DNA of 64,000 bases from CAYQXJ01 sp964421565 (GCA_964421565.1 CAYQXJ010000014.1:1-64000), one strand, 5' to 3'. Positions 1-9,014 are shown, numbered from the stretch's first letter. Made by a program: numbers and translations. Notes: a model not told the origin generated them from the sequence alone.

Positions 1-389
1 GCGCCATCAGCTACCGCCACCCGCCCATCGTCCGCATGACCAACACCTTCATGGAGCCCGGCGAGACGCCGTTCGAGCAGATGCTCGCCGAGACCGAGGA
101 CGGCATTTATGCCGTCGGCTGGCTGGGCGGACAGACGAACATGGAGATGTTCACCTTCAGCGCGGAGGAGGCATACCGCATCCGGGGCGGCCAGGTCGCG
201 GAGAAACTCCGCGATGTCGTGCTCACCGGCAACGTGTTCAAGACCCTTGAAAGCATCGACCGCGTCGGCGACGACTTCCACATGGAGGGCGGCCTTGGCG
301 GTTGCGGCAAAGGCGGCCAGAGCCCCCTGAGAGTGGGCGACGGCGGCCCGCACTGCCGGATACAGAACGTCATCATCGGCGGCAGATGA
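1..389 (+). CDS. tldD: TldD-family metalloprotease, C-terminal part (5' end outside window)
   Basis: The reading frame is open from base 3 of the window to a TGA at 387-389, so only about 128 C-terminal residues are visible. They match the end of TldD: a segment like NTFMEPGETPFEQML, then a GQTN-containing stretch, the ALxGN-like VLTGNVF, and a final CGKGGQSPLRVGDGGPH. The catalytic HExxxH region must lie upstream and cannot be checked. TldD pairs with TldE/PmbA in a heterodimeric protease that processes microcin-like peptides and antitoxins in E. coli. The tldE-type partner begins 40 bp downstream on the same strand, which supports the identification and suggests co-transcription. Confidence 0.88.
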   Translation, partial: AISYRHPPIVRMTNTFMEPGETPFEQMLAETEDGIYAVGWLGGQTNMEMFTFSAEEAYRIRGGQVAEKLRDVVLTGNVFKTLESIDRVGDDFHMEGGLGGCGKGGQSPLRVGDGGPHCRIQNVIIGGR

Positions 390-429
390 TTAACCACGTG
401 GTGAGAGTTCGTTTCTGGGGGGAGGACCC

Positions 430-1746
430 ATGCAAGATACACAAGCGGAAGCAATACTGAGCCTCGCCGCCGGTCGCTTCGATGAGGCCGAGGTCTACCA
501 GGAGGAGAGCGAGACGCTGTCGGTCAAGTTCGAGGACAACCGACTCAAGGAGGTCACCACCCGCCAGCGCCGGGGCGTCGGGCTCCGCTGCATCCTGCGA
601 GGGCGCATCGGCTTCGCCTCCACCACGGACCTGCGCGATCCGGCCCGGCTGGTACAGATGGCCGCCGCGAGCGCCAAGTTCGGCGACGAGGCGAAGTTCG
701 CCCTCCCCGGCCAGCCGCAACGCCTGAGCCGTGCCGAGACCTATGAGCCCGCCATGCTCAGCGTGGATGCCGAACGGATGGTCGAGATGGGCGGTGAAGG
801 GTTGGAGGCGAGCCGCCAGGCGAACGATGACTACCTGTTCGCCGCCGGCCTGTCCCGCTCCGTCGGAAGCCAGCGTATATTGAACACCAGCGGGCTCGAC
901 TTCGAATACCGGTCCAGCGGCATGAGCGCCTCGGTCGAGGTCCAGCTCGTCAACGACGACGGTATGCTGATGATCTACGAGTATAAGAGCTGGGGGCGGC
1001 CGTTCGATTCGATCATGGACATCACGCGCACCACGCTGGACAAGGCGGCGAAGGCGCTGACGGTGGTGCCCGCGAAGCTGGAGGCCATGCCCATGGTCTT
1101 CGTGCCGAAGGCGCTCGGCAACCTGTTCATGCCCCTGGCCGTCGCCATCAACGGCAAGAACGTGCAGAAGGGCGCCTCGGTGCTGCGCGGGCGGATCGGT
1201 GAGCGAGTGCTCGACGAACGCATCACCATCACCGATGAGCCGGCCGTCGACTACGCCCCCGGAAGCTGCCCCATCGACGACGAGGGAACGCCGACGCGAA
1301 CCCGCCCCCTGTTTCAGGACGGCGTGCTGAAGACCTACCTGGCCGACCTCCAGACCGCCGCGCTGCTCGGCATCGAGCCGACCGGGCACGGATTCCGGGG
1401 CTATTCCAGCCGGCCCGCGCCCTCCGACACCAATACCCTCGTCGAGGCGGGCGACACGCCGTACGAGGAGATGATCGCCGGCATGAAGCGGGGGCTGATC
1501 GTGGACGAGACGCTCGGCTCCGGGCAGAGCAACATGCTGGCCGGCGAGTTCAGCGTCAACGTGGCGCTCGGTTACCTGGTCGAGGACGGCCGGATCGCCG
1601 GACGAGTCAAAGACTGCATGGTGGCCGGCAACGTGTACGAGACGCTGGACCGGGTGGAGGCCATCGGCGCGGAAAGGGAGTGGCTCGGCAGCAACTGCGC
1701 CCCGGCGATCATGGTCGGTGGCCTGAAGCTGGCCGCCCAGGGCTGA
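430..1746 (+). CDS. pmbA: TldE/PmbA family protein (partner of TldD)
   Basis: A 438-residue protein of the PmbA/TldE family, of normal length. Family signatures are the N-terminal LSVKFEDNRLKEV strand, RRGVGLRC, and a C-terminal LVEAGDTPYEEMIAGMKRG followed by GQSNMLAGEFSVN and MVAGNVYE. TldE lacks the metal site of TldD and acts as the structural half of the heterodimer. A very strong ribosome site, GGGGGGAGG at 417-425, lies four bases before the ATG and fixes the start. The tldD end is only 40 bp upstream. The likely role is maturation or degradation of small peptides; no peptide substrate gene is visible in the window. Confidence 0.92.
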   Translation: MQDTQAEAILSLAAGRFDEAEVYQEESETLSVKFEDNRLKEVTTRQRRGVGLRCILRGRIGFASTTDLRDPARLVQMAAASAKFGDEAKFALPGQPQRLSRAETYEPAMLSVDAERMVEMGGEGLEASRQANDDYLFAAGLSRSVGSQRILNTSGLDFEYRSSGMSASVEVQLVNDDGMLMIYEYKSWGRPFDSIMDITRTTLDKAAKALTVVPAKLEAMPMVFVPKALGNLFMPLAVAINGKNVQKGASVLRGRIGERVLDERITITDEPAVDYAPGSCPIDDEGTPTRTRPLFQDGVLKTYLADLQTAALLGIEPTGHGFRGYSSRPAPSDTNTLVEAGDTPYEEMIAGMKRGLIVDETLGSGQSNMLAGEFSVNVALGYLVEDGRIAGRVKDCMVAGNVYETLDRVEAIGAEREWLGSNCAPAIMVGGLKLAAQG

Positions 1747-1819
1747 GGGGCTCCGTGGCGGGAAGGCCCGCTGGCAGCAAGCACTGACGGCGACGCGCAG
1801 AAGGCTGCGGAAGGTGGAC

Positions 1820-2650
1820 ATGGGCACTCACAGCCAAGACGGCAGACAACGACGGCTCTTCCGCGCGGCCACTGGCCCGGAGGCCGTCATTCACTGCCAG
1901 GACTGCACCGAGGGTATGCGCCAGCACCTAACTGAGGGCTGTGTGGACGTGATCGTCACTTCGCCTCCCTACAACATCGGCGTCCGCTATAACACGCACG
2001 ACGACAACCTGCCCTTCGGCGAGTACCTGGACTGGATGGAACGCGTTGCGGTTGAGTGCCGGCGCGTGCTGAAGGACGAAGGCTCCTTCTTCCTCAACAT
2101 CGGCGACCGGCCCTCTGACGAACTGCGTTCCCTGCGCGTGGCGGACCGCATGAGCTGTCACTTCCGCCTGCAGAACACTGTCCACTGGATAAAGTCCATC
2201 GCCGCGCCGGAAGAGGGCGTGAACATGGGCCACTACAAGCCCGTCAACAGCCGAAGGTTCCTCAACAACTGCCACGAATACATCTTTCACTTGACGAAGG
2301 ACGGGACGGTCGAACTCGATAAGCTGGCCATCGGCGTGCCCTACCAGGACAAGAGCAACATCGGCCGATGGAAAGCGGCCCGCCAGGACTGCCGCGACCG
2401 GGGCAATACGTGGTACATTCCCTACGCGACGGTCGCCGCCGCCAAGCCGCACCCGGCGGCCTTCCCCGACAGGCTGCCGGAGATGTGCATCCGCCTGCAC
2501 GGCCTCGGGCCGGAGCCACTGCTCGTACTGGACCCCTTCGCGGGCACGGGCACCACGGGGCTCGCCGCGGCCCGGCTCGGCTGCAGGTTCGTCGGCTTCG
2601 AGATCGACGAGCGCTACGTGGCGATCGCACGGCAGAGGCTGGCGTTGTAG
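1820..2650 (+). CDS. Site-specific DNA methyltransferase (N4-cytosine/N6-adenine, beta-type)
   Basis: A 276-residue SAM-dependent DNA amino-methyltransferase. The catalytic motif IV, TSPPYN, is at residues 47-52, and the SAM-binding motif DPFAGTGTTG is near residue 238, close to the C-terminus. The order catalytic-then-SAM is the beta arrangement. The SPPY form of motif IV is commoner in N4-cytosine enzymes but does not settle the base modified. The ATG at 1820 is chosen because GGAAGG at 1809-1814 sits five bases before it; an in-frame GTG at 1814 is the alternative. No restriction endonuclease or specificity subunit is adjacent, so this looks like a solitary methylase. Confidence 0.88.
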   Translation: MGTHSQDGRQRRLFRAATGPEAVIHCQDCTEGMRQHLTEGCVDVIVTSPPYNIGVRYNTHDDNLPFGEYLDWMERVAVECRRVLKDEGSFFLNIGDRPSDELRSLRVADRMSCHFRLQNTVHWIKSIAAPEEGVNMGHYKPVNSRRFLNNCHEYIFHLTKDGTVELDKLAIGVPYQDKSNIGRWKAARQDCRDRGNTWYIPYATVAAAKPHPAAFPDRLPEMCIRLHGLGPEPLLVLDPFAGTGTTGLAAARLGCRFVGFEIDERYVAIARQRLAL

Positions 2651-2693
2651 GGGGGGCGTGCGCGGGCGACGACTGAGGACGGGGCCCGTCGCG

Positions 2694-2722
2694 TTGACAG
2701 GTCGGCCGGGGCGGAATATAGT
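2694..2722 (+). promoter_or_regulatory. Sigma-70-type promoter of apgM
   Basis: TTGACA at 2694-2699 and TATAGT at 2717-2722, with exactly 17 bases between. The predicted start site is near 2729, about 40 bases before the apgM ATG. Confidence 0.75.
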
Positions 2723-2768
2723 GGCCGGCCGGGGCCGAAGCAAGCACCAGGAACCAGGGAGACCGACC

Positions 2769-3992
2769 ATGAAGGGCTCGCTCCAGATCGCCGAGGAACT
2801 GGTCAAGCGCAACGAGATCGAGGGCAAGAAGCTCGTGCTGCTGGTGATGGACGGCGTCGGTGACATACGCCACCCCGAGAACGGTTTCCGCACGCCGCTC
2901 GAAGAGGCCCAGTGCCCCCAGCTCGACGCGCTCGCCCACCGCAGCGCCCTCGGGCGCATCATCCCGGTCGACTACGGCATCACTCCCGGCAGCGGGCCGG
3001 CGCACCTCGGCCTGTTCGGCTACGACCCGCGCCGGGTCGAGATAGGCCGCGGCGTGATGGAGGTGGTCGGCATGGGCATGGACCTGCAGCCCGGCGACGT
3101 CGCCGCCCGCGCCAACTTCTGCACCGTGAAGGACGGCAAGGCGGTCGACCGCCGCGCCGGCCGACCCGCTACCGAACAGAGCGCCGAGAAGGTGAGAGTC
3201 CTGCAGCAGAAGATTGCGAAGATCGACGACGTGCAGATCATCATGGAGTCGGGCAAGGGCCACCGCTTCGGCATCATCTTCCGCGGGCCCGGGCTCGTCG
3301 GAGGCAACACCGACACCGACCCCCATGAGAACGGCGAGCCGATTCACGAATCCAAGGCGCAGGCGCCGGAGCAGCGGAAGATGGCCGGCGTCGCAAATGA
3401 GCTCCAGCAGAGGGCTCTGGAGGTCCTGGAGGGTGGCGAGCCGATCAACGGCATCCTGATGCGGGGCTTCTCCGGCCGGCCCGACATCCCCTCACTACAG
3501 GAACGCTTCGGCCTGCGCTGCGGGGCCATTGCGACCTACCCCATGTATCGCGGCTTGGCCTCGCTGGTGGGGATGGACCTGCTCCAGACCGGGCAGTCGG
3601 TCGAGCAGGAGTTCCAGGCCTACCTGGAGAACCGCGACGACTACGACTTCTTCTTCATCCACGTCAAGCCGACCGATGAGGCCGGCGAGGACGGCGACCA
3701 CGCGCGCAAGGTCGAGGCGGTGGAGCAGACCGCCGCGAAGCTGCCCATGCTCATCGACGCCGAGCCGGAGGTGCTGGTCGTCACCGGCGACCATTCCACG
3801 CCCTGCGCGATGAAGCTGCATAGCTGGCACCCCGTGCCGCTGCTGCTGCACTCGCCGCGCTGCGGGGCCGACGGCGCCACGAAGTTCACCGAAGCCGCCT
3901 GCAACTGCGGCAGCCTGGGCATCTTCCGCGCCATGTACGTGCTGCCGCTCATGCTCGCCAACGCCGGGCTGCTCGACAAATACGGCGCCTGA
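2769..3992 (+). CDS. apgM: 2,3-bisphosphoglycerate-independent phosphoglycerate mutase, archaeal type
   Basis: A 407-residue member of the ApgM family, which interconverts 3- and 2-phosphoglycerate in glycolysis. It belongs to the alkaline-phosphatase superfamily. Signatures are LLVMDGVGD near residue 23 (first metal-binding Asp), GITPGSGPAHLGLFGYDP (the nucleophile Ser region), and C-terminal HVKPTDEAGEDGD and VVTGDHSTP metal-binding segments. The ATG at 2769 follows a purine-rich GGGAGACCGACC. A strong promoter lies directly upstream. Archaeal-type iPGM is scattered through bacteria, so its presence is not proof of recent transfer. mtnA follows 35 bp downstream on the same strand. Confidence 0.93.
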   Translation: MKGSLQIAEELVKRNEIEGKKLVLLVMDGVGDIRHPENGFRTPLEEAQCPQLDALAHRSALGRIIPVDYGITPGSGPAHLGLFGYDPRRVEIGRGVMEVVGMGMDLQPGDVAARANFCTVKDGKAVDRRAGRPATEQSAEKVRVLQQKIAKIDDVQIIMESGKGHRFGIIFRGPGLVGGNTDTDPHENGEPIHESKAQAPEQRKMAGVANELQQRALEVLEGGEPINGILMRGFSGRPDIPSLQERFGLRCGAIATYPMYRGLASLVGMDLLQTGQSVEQEFQAYLENRDDYDFFFIHVKPTDEAGEDGDHARKVEAVEQTAAKLPMLIDAEPEVLVVTGDHSTPCAMKLHSWHPVPLLLHSPRCGADGATKFTEAACNCGSLGIFRAMYVLPLMLANAGLLDKYGA

Positions 3993-4027
3993 GCAGCAGG
4001 GGCGGCTCCGCAGAACGGGAGGCCGAC

Positions 4028-5083
4028 ATGCCGGTCGAGACCATAAGATGGGTGGACGGGTTGGAAGGGCACGCCGAGCTGGTCGACCAGACGCTGCTGC
4101 CCGAGCAGTTTACCTACCGACGCATCGAGACGCCGCAGCAGATGTGGGAGGCGATCAAGGTGCTCAGGGTGCGCGGCGCGCCGGCCATCGGCATCGCCGC
4201 CGCCATGGGGCTGGTGCTCGGAGTGCGCGACTCGCAGGCGCAGGACGCCGATGCGCTGCTGGCCGACCTGGCCGAGGTGAAGGGCTACCTGGCTACCAGC
4301 CGGCCGACGGCGGTGAACCTGTTCTGGGCACTCGAACGCATGGAACGCGTGGCGCGCCAGAACGCCCAACTCGCCGCCGACGAGCTGAAGGAACGGCTGC
4401 TGCAGGAGGCGCTGAGCATCGCGGAGGAAGACCGCGCCACCTGCCGCGCCATCGGACGCCACGGCGCCGAGCTGCTGCACAGCGGAGACTGCGTGCTGAC
4501 GCACTGCAATGCGGGCGGCCTCGCCACGGCCGACTACGGCACGGCGCTGGCCGTGCTGTTCGCGGCGAAGGAGGCGGGCAAGCAGGTGTCAGCCTTCGCC
4601 GACGAGACCCGCCCGCTGCTGCAGGGCGCCCGGCTCACCACGTGGGAACTGCAGCAGGCCGGCGTGCCCGTCACGCTGATCTGCGACAGCATGGCGGCGC
4701 AGGTCATGCGCGAGGGGCGCGTGCAGGCTGTGGTCGTCGGCGCGGATCGTATCGCCGCCAATGGTGACGTGGCCAACAAGATCGGCACTTACGGCCTGAG
4801 CGTGCTGGCGAAGGAGCACGGCGTGCCCTTCTACGTCGCCGCGCCGGCCAGCACCTTCGACCTGTCGCTCGCCAGCGGAGACGAGATACCCATCGAACAG
4901 CGCAGCCGCGAGGAGATCACCGAATGGGGGGGCCGCACGATCGCCCCCGACGGCGTGCAGACATATAATCCCGCGTTTGACGTGACGCCCGCCGAGAACG
5001 TGAGCGCCATCGTCACCGAGAAGGGCATCATCCGGGAGCCGAACACCGAGAGAGTCCGGGAACTGATCGGCGCGCCGGACTGA
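4028..5083 (+). CDS. mtnA: S-methyl-5-thioribose-1-phosphate isomerase
   Basis: A 351-residue enzyme of the eIF-2B-like MtnA family. It isomerises methylthioribose-1-phosphate to methylthioribulose-1-phosphate in methionine salvage. The family signatures are complete: RVRGAPAIGIAAAMG near residue 45, the catalytic-Cys motif THCNAGGLAT, FADETRPLLQGARLT, and the catalytic-Asp motif VGADRIAANGDVANKIGT. The ATG is preceded by GGGAGGCC. No other methionine-salvage gene is present here, so the rest of the pathway must be elsewhere. In some organisms the paralogue acts on ribose-1,5-bisphosphate, but the motifs here fit MtnA. Confidence 0.93.
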   Translation: MPVETIRWVDGLEGHAELVDQTLLPEQFTYRRIETPQQMWEAIKVLRVRGAPAIGIAAAMGLVLGVRDSQAQDADALLADLAEVKGYLATSRPTAVNLFWALERMERVARQNAQLAADELKERLLQEALSIAEEDRATCRAIGRHGAELLHSGDCVLTHCNAGGLATADYGTALAVLFAAKEAGKQVSAFADETRPLLQGARLTTWELQQAGVPVTLICDSMAAQVMREGRVQAVVVGADRIAANGDVANKIGTYGLSVLAKEHGVPFYVAAPASTFDLSLASGDEIPIEQRSREEITEWGGRTIAPDGVQTYNPAFDVTPAENVSAIVTEKGIIREPNTERVRELIGAPD

Positions 5084-5145
5084 GGCCGCCACGCCCTGGC
5101 CGCGTTCCTTGCGTGCATTTTGCGATGAGAGTCGGAGGCAGCCGC

Positions 5146-5661
5146 GTGACGGATGGACGCCCGAGCTGGGACGAATACTTCATGCGCATCGCTCACGAGG
5201 TGGCGAAGCGCTCCACCTGCCTGCGCCGGCACGTCGGGGCCGTGGTGGTGCTGCAGAAGCGCATCCTCGCCACGGGCTATAACGGGGCGCCGAGCGGGCT
5301 GCCGCACTGCGCAGAGGTCGGCTGCCTGCGGACCGAACTGAAGGTGCCCCGCGGCGAGCGGCACGAGCTGTGTCGGGGGCTCCACGCGGAGATGAACGCC
5401 CTGCTGCAGGGCGCCCGGCACGGCGTGCGCATGGACGGGGGCACCATCTACAGCACGTTCGTCCCCTGCAGCCTCTGCGCCAAGATGATCATCAACACCG
5501 GCATCCGGCGCGTGGTGGCCGCCGCGCCGTATCCCGACACGTTCGCCCGCGGCATGCTGCAGCAGGCAGGGGTCTGCCTGGAGGAGATGCCTTCGCAGCG
5601 CCCGGCGGCGGAGGGCGCGGGGCCCCAGCCTCCCTTCGGCGAGGAGGCTCGCGATGTCTGA
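5146..5661 (+). CDS. dCMP deaminase-like cytidine/deoxycytidylate deaminase
   Basis: A 171-residue zinc deaminase of the dCMP deaminase/ComEB type. The zinc site is complete: the LHAEMNAL motif supplies His and the catalytic Glu, and VPCSLCAKMIINTGI supplies the two Cys. The N-terminus SWDEYFMRIAHEVAKRSTC and the GYNGAPSGLPHC loop are typical. The GTG at 5146 is chosen as start because GGAGG at 5134-5138 is seven bases before it and homologues begin there; upstream GTG 5113 and ATG 5125 lack such a site. The last ~25 residues are a Pro/Gly-rich tail unusual for the family. It overlaps the next gene by 8 bp. Confidence 0.88.
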   Translation: MTDGRPSWDEYFMRIAHEVAKRSTCLRRHVGAVVVLQKRILATGYNGAPSGLPHCAEVGCLRTELKVPRGERHELCRGLHAEMNALLQGARHGVRMDGGTIYSTFVPCSLCAKMIINTGIRRVVAAAPYPDTFARGMLQQAGVCLEEMPSQRPAAEGAGPQPPFGEEARDV

Positions 5662-6778
5662 CGCTCTGCGTCTGAACTTCCCCGGCGTTTCATTCGTCGG
5701 CTGGGGATGTGTGCAAGAGCTCGGGCCGCAGGCCGCGCGGCTCGGCTCGCGCGCGCTGCTGGTGACGGGCCGTCACGCGCTCAAGGAAGCCGGCATCACT
5801 GGCCGTTTGGTGCAACTGCTGGAGGGCGCCGGTGTCGAGGCCGTGCTCTACGACCGGGTGCCGCCGGAGCCGGACCTGGCCTGTGTGGACGAGGCGCGGC
5901 TGCTGATCGGCGAGGAGGGTTGCGACCTGGTGGTCGAGGCCGGCGGGGGCAGCGCCATCGACGCCGGCAAGGCCGCCGCGGCCCTGGCCGGGGAGGACGC
6001 GCCGACGGCGCAGTTCCACCGTGGCCGCCGGTGCACCCGCCCCGGCCTGCCCCACATTGCGGTGGCGACCACCAGCGGAACGGGGGCGGAGGTGACCCCC
6101 AACGCCGTGCTGAGCGACCCTGAGGCCGGCGTCAAGAAGAGCCTGCGCGCGGGCGGCGTCATGCCTGCCGTCTCCGTCACCGACCCCGAGCTGACCGTGA
6201 GCTGCCCGCCGGAGGTGACGGCCTCCTCGGGCATGGATGCGTTGGCCCAGGCGATCGAATCGTTCTTCTCCGTGCACGCCGTGCCGGTGACCGCGGCGCT
6301 CTCGCTGGAGGCGGTTCGGCTGGCTGCGGCGAGCCTGCCCGTTGCGTTCGAGAAGGGCGAGGACCGGGCGGCGCGTGGCGCGATGTCGCACGCCAGTTAC
6401 ATGGCCGGCCTGGCGCTGGGCAGCGCGCGGCTGGGCGCGGTGCACGGCATGGCGCACCCGCTCGGGCTCAGCTACGGACTGCCGCACGGCGTGGTCTGCG
6501 CCGCGCTGATGCCGGCGGTGCTGCAGCGCAACATCGCCGCCGCGCCGCGCAAGTACGAGCGTCTGCGCGAGGCCATCGGCGGCGAACCGGTGCGCATGCT
6601 GGAGAACCTGCTGGACGGGCTGGGCCTGCCCCACACGCTCGGTCCATATCCCGAGCCGGACTGGGTGCGCGCGACGCTCGACTACGCGCTCTCCAGCGGC
6701 TCCAGCAAGGCCAATCCCGAACCGGTGACGCAGCAGTTCGTGCTGGCCGTGCTGAGGGAAGTGACGCGGGCGGGCTGA
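5654..6778 (+). CDS. Iron-containing alcohol dehydrogenase
   Basis: A 374-residue group III (iron-dependent) alcohol dehydrogenase using NAD(P)H. The dinucleotide-binding segment AGGGSAIDAGKAAA and the strand TTSGTGAEVTPNAV are typical. Metal ligands are visible in GMDALAQAIESF (Asp) and VHGMAHPLGLSYGLPHG (two His). The position that is His in E. coli FucO (DALxHAIE) is Gln here, a substitution seen in other family members, so activity need not be lost. The ATG lies inside the end of the deaminase gene (GAGGAGGCTCGCG before it), implying coupled translation. The substrate cannot be deduced. It converges on purF. Confidence 0.88.
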   Translation: MSDALRLNFPGVSFVGWGCVQELGPQAARLGSRALLVTGRHALKEAGITGRLVQLLEGAGVEAVLYDRVPPEPDLACVDEARLLIGEEGCDLVVEAGGGSAIDAGKAAAALAGEDAPTAQFHRGRRCTRPGLPHIAVATTSGTGAEVTPNAVLSDPEAGVKKSLRAGGVMPAVSVTDPELTVSCPPEVTASSGMDALAQAIESFFSVHAVPVTAALSLEAVRLAAASLPVAFEKGEDRAARGAMSHASYMAGLALGSARLGAVHGMAHPLGLSYGLPHGVVCAALMPAVLQRNIAAAPRKYERLREAIGGEPVRMLENLLDGLGLPHTLGPYPEPDWVRATLDYALSSGSSKANPEPVTQQFVLAVLREVTRAG

Positions 6779-6800
6779 ACGGTGCTGCCCGGCGGCCTGA

Positions 6801-8339
6801 TCACTCGTAAGTGCGCCCGCCCTCGCCCTCGCCCAGGTTGCGGCGGGCCTGTTCCATCAGGCGGCAGCCCCACTGAGTGGGGTAGCTGGCCGTCACGCAC
6901 CCGAGGCAGAGCGAGCCCTGCTCGAGCCCGAGGCAGGGGCCGAGGTCGCCCACGGTCAGGTAGCGCAGGCTGTCCAGGCCCAGCTCGTGCGCCATGGCGC
7001 GCAGCATCGCCTCATCCGGCGTACCTGTGTAGTCATCCGGGGCGAAGCGCGGCGCGAACAGTTCGCCGAGGGTGGACATGTCGATGCCGTAGAAACACGG
7101 GGCCACGATCGGCGGGCAGGCGACCCGCACATGCACCTGCCTGGCGCCCCCGCGCTGGCGCAACTGCCGCGTGAGCGCCCGCAGGGTGGTGGCGCGCACG
7201 ATGGAGTCCTCGATCAAAAAGACCCGCTTGCCCTCGAGCACGGAGAGCAGGGGCGTGTACTTGCTGCTGGCGCGGTCTCCGCGCACCGTGCTGGGTTGGA
7301 TGAAGGTGCGTCCGACGTAGCGGTTGCGGATGAGCCCTTCCATGCTCGGCAGGCGCAGTGCGTAGGCGAAGGCGTCGGCGGCGGCCTTCGCGGTGTCGGG
7401 CACGGCCACCGCCACGCAGGAGTTGTCGAGGGGCTGGTCCTCCAGTTCGGCCAGGCGTCGCCCCGACTCGGCGCGCGCCAGGTAGACCGAGGCGCCGTCG
7501 ATGGTGCTGGCGACGTTGGAGAAATAGACCATCTCGAAGAAGCAGCGCGCCTTGGTGGGGCGGGAGGCGAACTGCTCGAGCCGCAGCCGACCGTCCTCGA
7601 TGATGACCATGTGCCCCGGCTCCAGGGGGCGTATGTCCTGAAAGCCCTGGTTCGCCAGCGCGGCGGACTCGCTGGCCGCGCCGAACATGCCGTCGCACAG
7701 GCCCCAGCTCATGGGGCGGAACCCGAGCGGGTCGCGGGCGACGAACATCCGGCCCATGGCGTCCAGGAAGGCGATGTTGTAGGCGCCGTCGAAGTCCTGG
7801 CTGACCGAGGCCATCACGTCGAGCAGGTCCACCGGCTGGTCCCCGCGCAGCCGGTAGGCCAGCGCATGCATGATCATCTCGGTGTCGGTGTCCAGCGTGA
7901 AGTGGTAATGGTGCCTGGCCAGCAACTGGTCCCGCAGGTCGGTATAGTTGGCCAGGTTGCCGTTGAAGGCAAAGGCGAACCACTTCCACAGCCGCCCGTG
8001 GTGGCGCTCGAAGGGCTGTGCGTAGCGGGCGTCGTCCTGCCCGCAGGTCGCGTAGCGGGTGTGGCCTATGGCGGCCCGCCCGCTGTAGTCCGCCATGATC
8101 CGCACGTGTTCGGCGGGGTGCGACATACGGAACGCTTCGGTGACGGTGCCGACGTCCTTGAAGGTGTCGATGATCTGCGCGCGCCCTGGCTGGTAGCTGC
8201 TGATGCCGGCGGCGAGCTGGCCCCGGTTCTGCAGGTCCAGCAGCATGCTCGGCAACCGGGCGGCGACATCCTGCGGGCTGCCCTCGCGCAGGCCGTAGAG
8301 GGCAGCCACTCCGCATTCGTGGCGGGGTTCTTCGCGCAT
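6801..8339 (-). CDS. purF: Amidophosphoribosyltransferase (PurF)
   Basis: A 512-residue glutamine-PRPP amidotransferase, the first committed step of purine synthesis. The N-terminal Ntn glutaminase domain starts ECGVAALYG with the nucleophile Cys at residue 9, implying a short cleaved propeptide. The RTxxxGxxxxxN-like region AIGHTRYATCGQ and FNGNLANYTDLR follow. The phosphoribosyltransferase domain carries the PRPP loop VFLIEDSIVRATT. A C-terminal LCLGCVTASYPT matches the CxxC of Fe-S-containing PurF enzymes, which fits an oxygen-sensitive enzyme. The start is the ATG at 8337-8339. The acetyltransferase gene ends 16 bp upstream, so the two are probably co-transcribed. Confidence 0.93.
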   Translation of the reverse strand: MREEPRHECGVAALYGLREGSPQDVAARLPSMLLDLQNRGQLAAGISSYQPGRAQIIDTFKDVGTVTEAFRMSHPAEHVRIMADYSGRAAIGHTRYATCGQDDARYAQPFERHHGRLWKWFAFAFNGNLANYTDLRDQLLARHHYHFTLDTDTEMIMHALAYRLRGDQPVDLLDVMASVSQDFDGAYNIAFLDAMGRMFVARDPLGFRPMSWGLCDGMFGAASESAALANQGFQDIRPLEPGHMVIIEDGRLRLEQFASRPTKARCFFEMVYFSNVASTIDGASVYLARAESGRRLAELEDQPLDNSCVAVAVPDTAKAAADAFAYALRLPSMEGLIRNRYVGRTFIQPSTVRGDRASSKYTPLLSVLEGKRVFLIEDSIVRATTLRALTRQLRQRGGARQVHVRVACPPIVAPCFYGIDMSTLGELFAPRFAPDDYTGTPDEAMLRAMAHELGLDSLRYLTVGDLGPCLGLEQGSLCLGCVTASYPTQWGCRLMEQARRNLGEGEGGRTYE

Positions 8340-8355
8340 GGGGGGCTCTTGGCTG

Positions 8356-8871
8356 CTATCGTTTCTGCGGCGTATCGGCGCCCAGCGGCGCCTGCATGAA
8401 GACGTCAGAATGCTTCGTCTGCTTGTAGGGCTCGATATGCTCGAAGCCGAGCCGCTCGTAGAAGCGGATCGCGCCCTGCAGGTCGGACGAAGTGTGCAAG
8501 CGCACGCGCTCGAATCCCCGCGAGCGCGCAAAGCCCATCAGACGCCGCGCCATCTCGGTGCCGAGGCCCCGCCGCCGAAACCCTTGCAGGATCCACATCC
8601 TGCGCAGCTCGCAGACGGTGCGCTGCAGCGGCGCCACGGCGCCCGTGCCGACCACGCGGCCGTCGGCCAGGATAACGCGGAACGTGCCGCCCTGATCGAA
8701 GTAGTGCTCGCGCACGTTGCGCACGTCATCCAGGACGCCATCCGCTTCGACCCGCCGGCGCACGTCGGCGGGGGCGCTGCCTTCCTCGCCCCAGAACTCA
8801 TGGAAGCAGCGGCAGATGACGTCGATAGCGGCGTCCGCCTGGTGCGGCTCTATCTCTCGGAAGGTAATCAC
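8356..8871 (-). CDS. GNAT family N-acetyltransferase
   Basis: A single-domain GNAT of 171 residues from the GTG at 8869-8871. The acetyl-CoA-binding motif A is clear: RRMWILQGFRRRGLGTEMA (pattern R/Q-x-x-G-x-G/A), followed by LHTSSDLQGAIRFYERLGFE, the motif B region. The frame also has an ATG at 8905-8907, but that codon overlaps a perfect TATAAT -10 box on the same strand (8906-8911). A transcript from that promoter would start downstream of it, so the GTG giving MITFREIEP is preferred. The substrate is unknown. It lies 16 bp upstream of purF. Confidence 0.8.
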   Translation of the reverse strand: MITFREIEPHQADAAIDVICRCFHEFWGEEGSAPADVRRRVEADGVLDDVRNVREHYFDQGGTFRVILADGRVVGTGAVAPLQRTVCELRRMWILQGFRRRGLGTEMARRLMGFARSRGFERVRLHTSSDLQGAIRFYERLGFEHIEPYKQTKHSDVFMQAPLGADTPQKR

Positions 8872-8905
8872 TGTGGTCCGGGCGAACGCCGAGGGCTCCA
8901 GCAAC

Positions 8906-8934
8906 ATTATAGCGCAACCGCCCGCCCGGGCAAA
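8906..8934 (-). promoter_or_regulatory. Promoter of the GNAT-purF unit
   Basis: On the minus strand a perfect TATAAT (8906-8911) with TTTGCC (8929-8934) 17 bases upstream as a weak -35. It is divergent from the V-ATPase operon promoter 52 bases away. Confidence 0.55.
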
Positions 8935-8985
8935 GCGCCGGGCGGCGCCCGCGCCGGGCACCCCGGGCGGCGTCGGTGCTGCGAG

Positions 8986-9014
8986 TTGACATTGGCCTTT
9001 GGCTGGCGTATAGT
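8986..9014 (+). promoter_or_regulatory. Strong promoter of the IIA/V-ATPase operon
   Basis: TTGACA at 8986-8991 and TATAGT at 9009-9014, spacing 17. No other promoter of this quality was seen before the tRNA cluster, so it may drive the whole 9.6-kb unit. Confidence 0.78.

Noticed and set aside
393..402. Palindrome ACCACGTGGT between tldD and tldE.
   Set aside because: A single 10-base palindrome inside a short intergenic gap, with no second copy at a promoter that I noticed; chance is a sufficient explanation.
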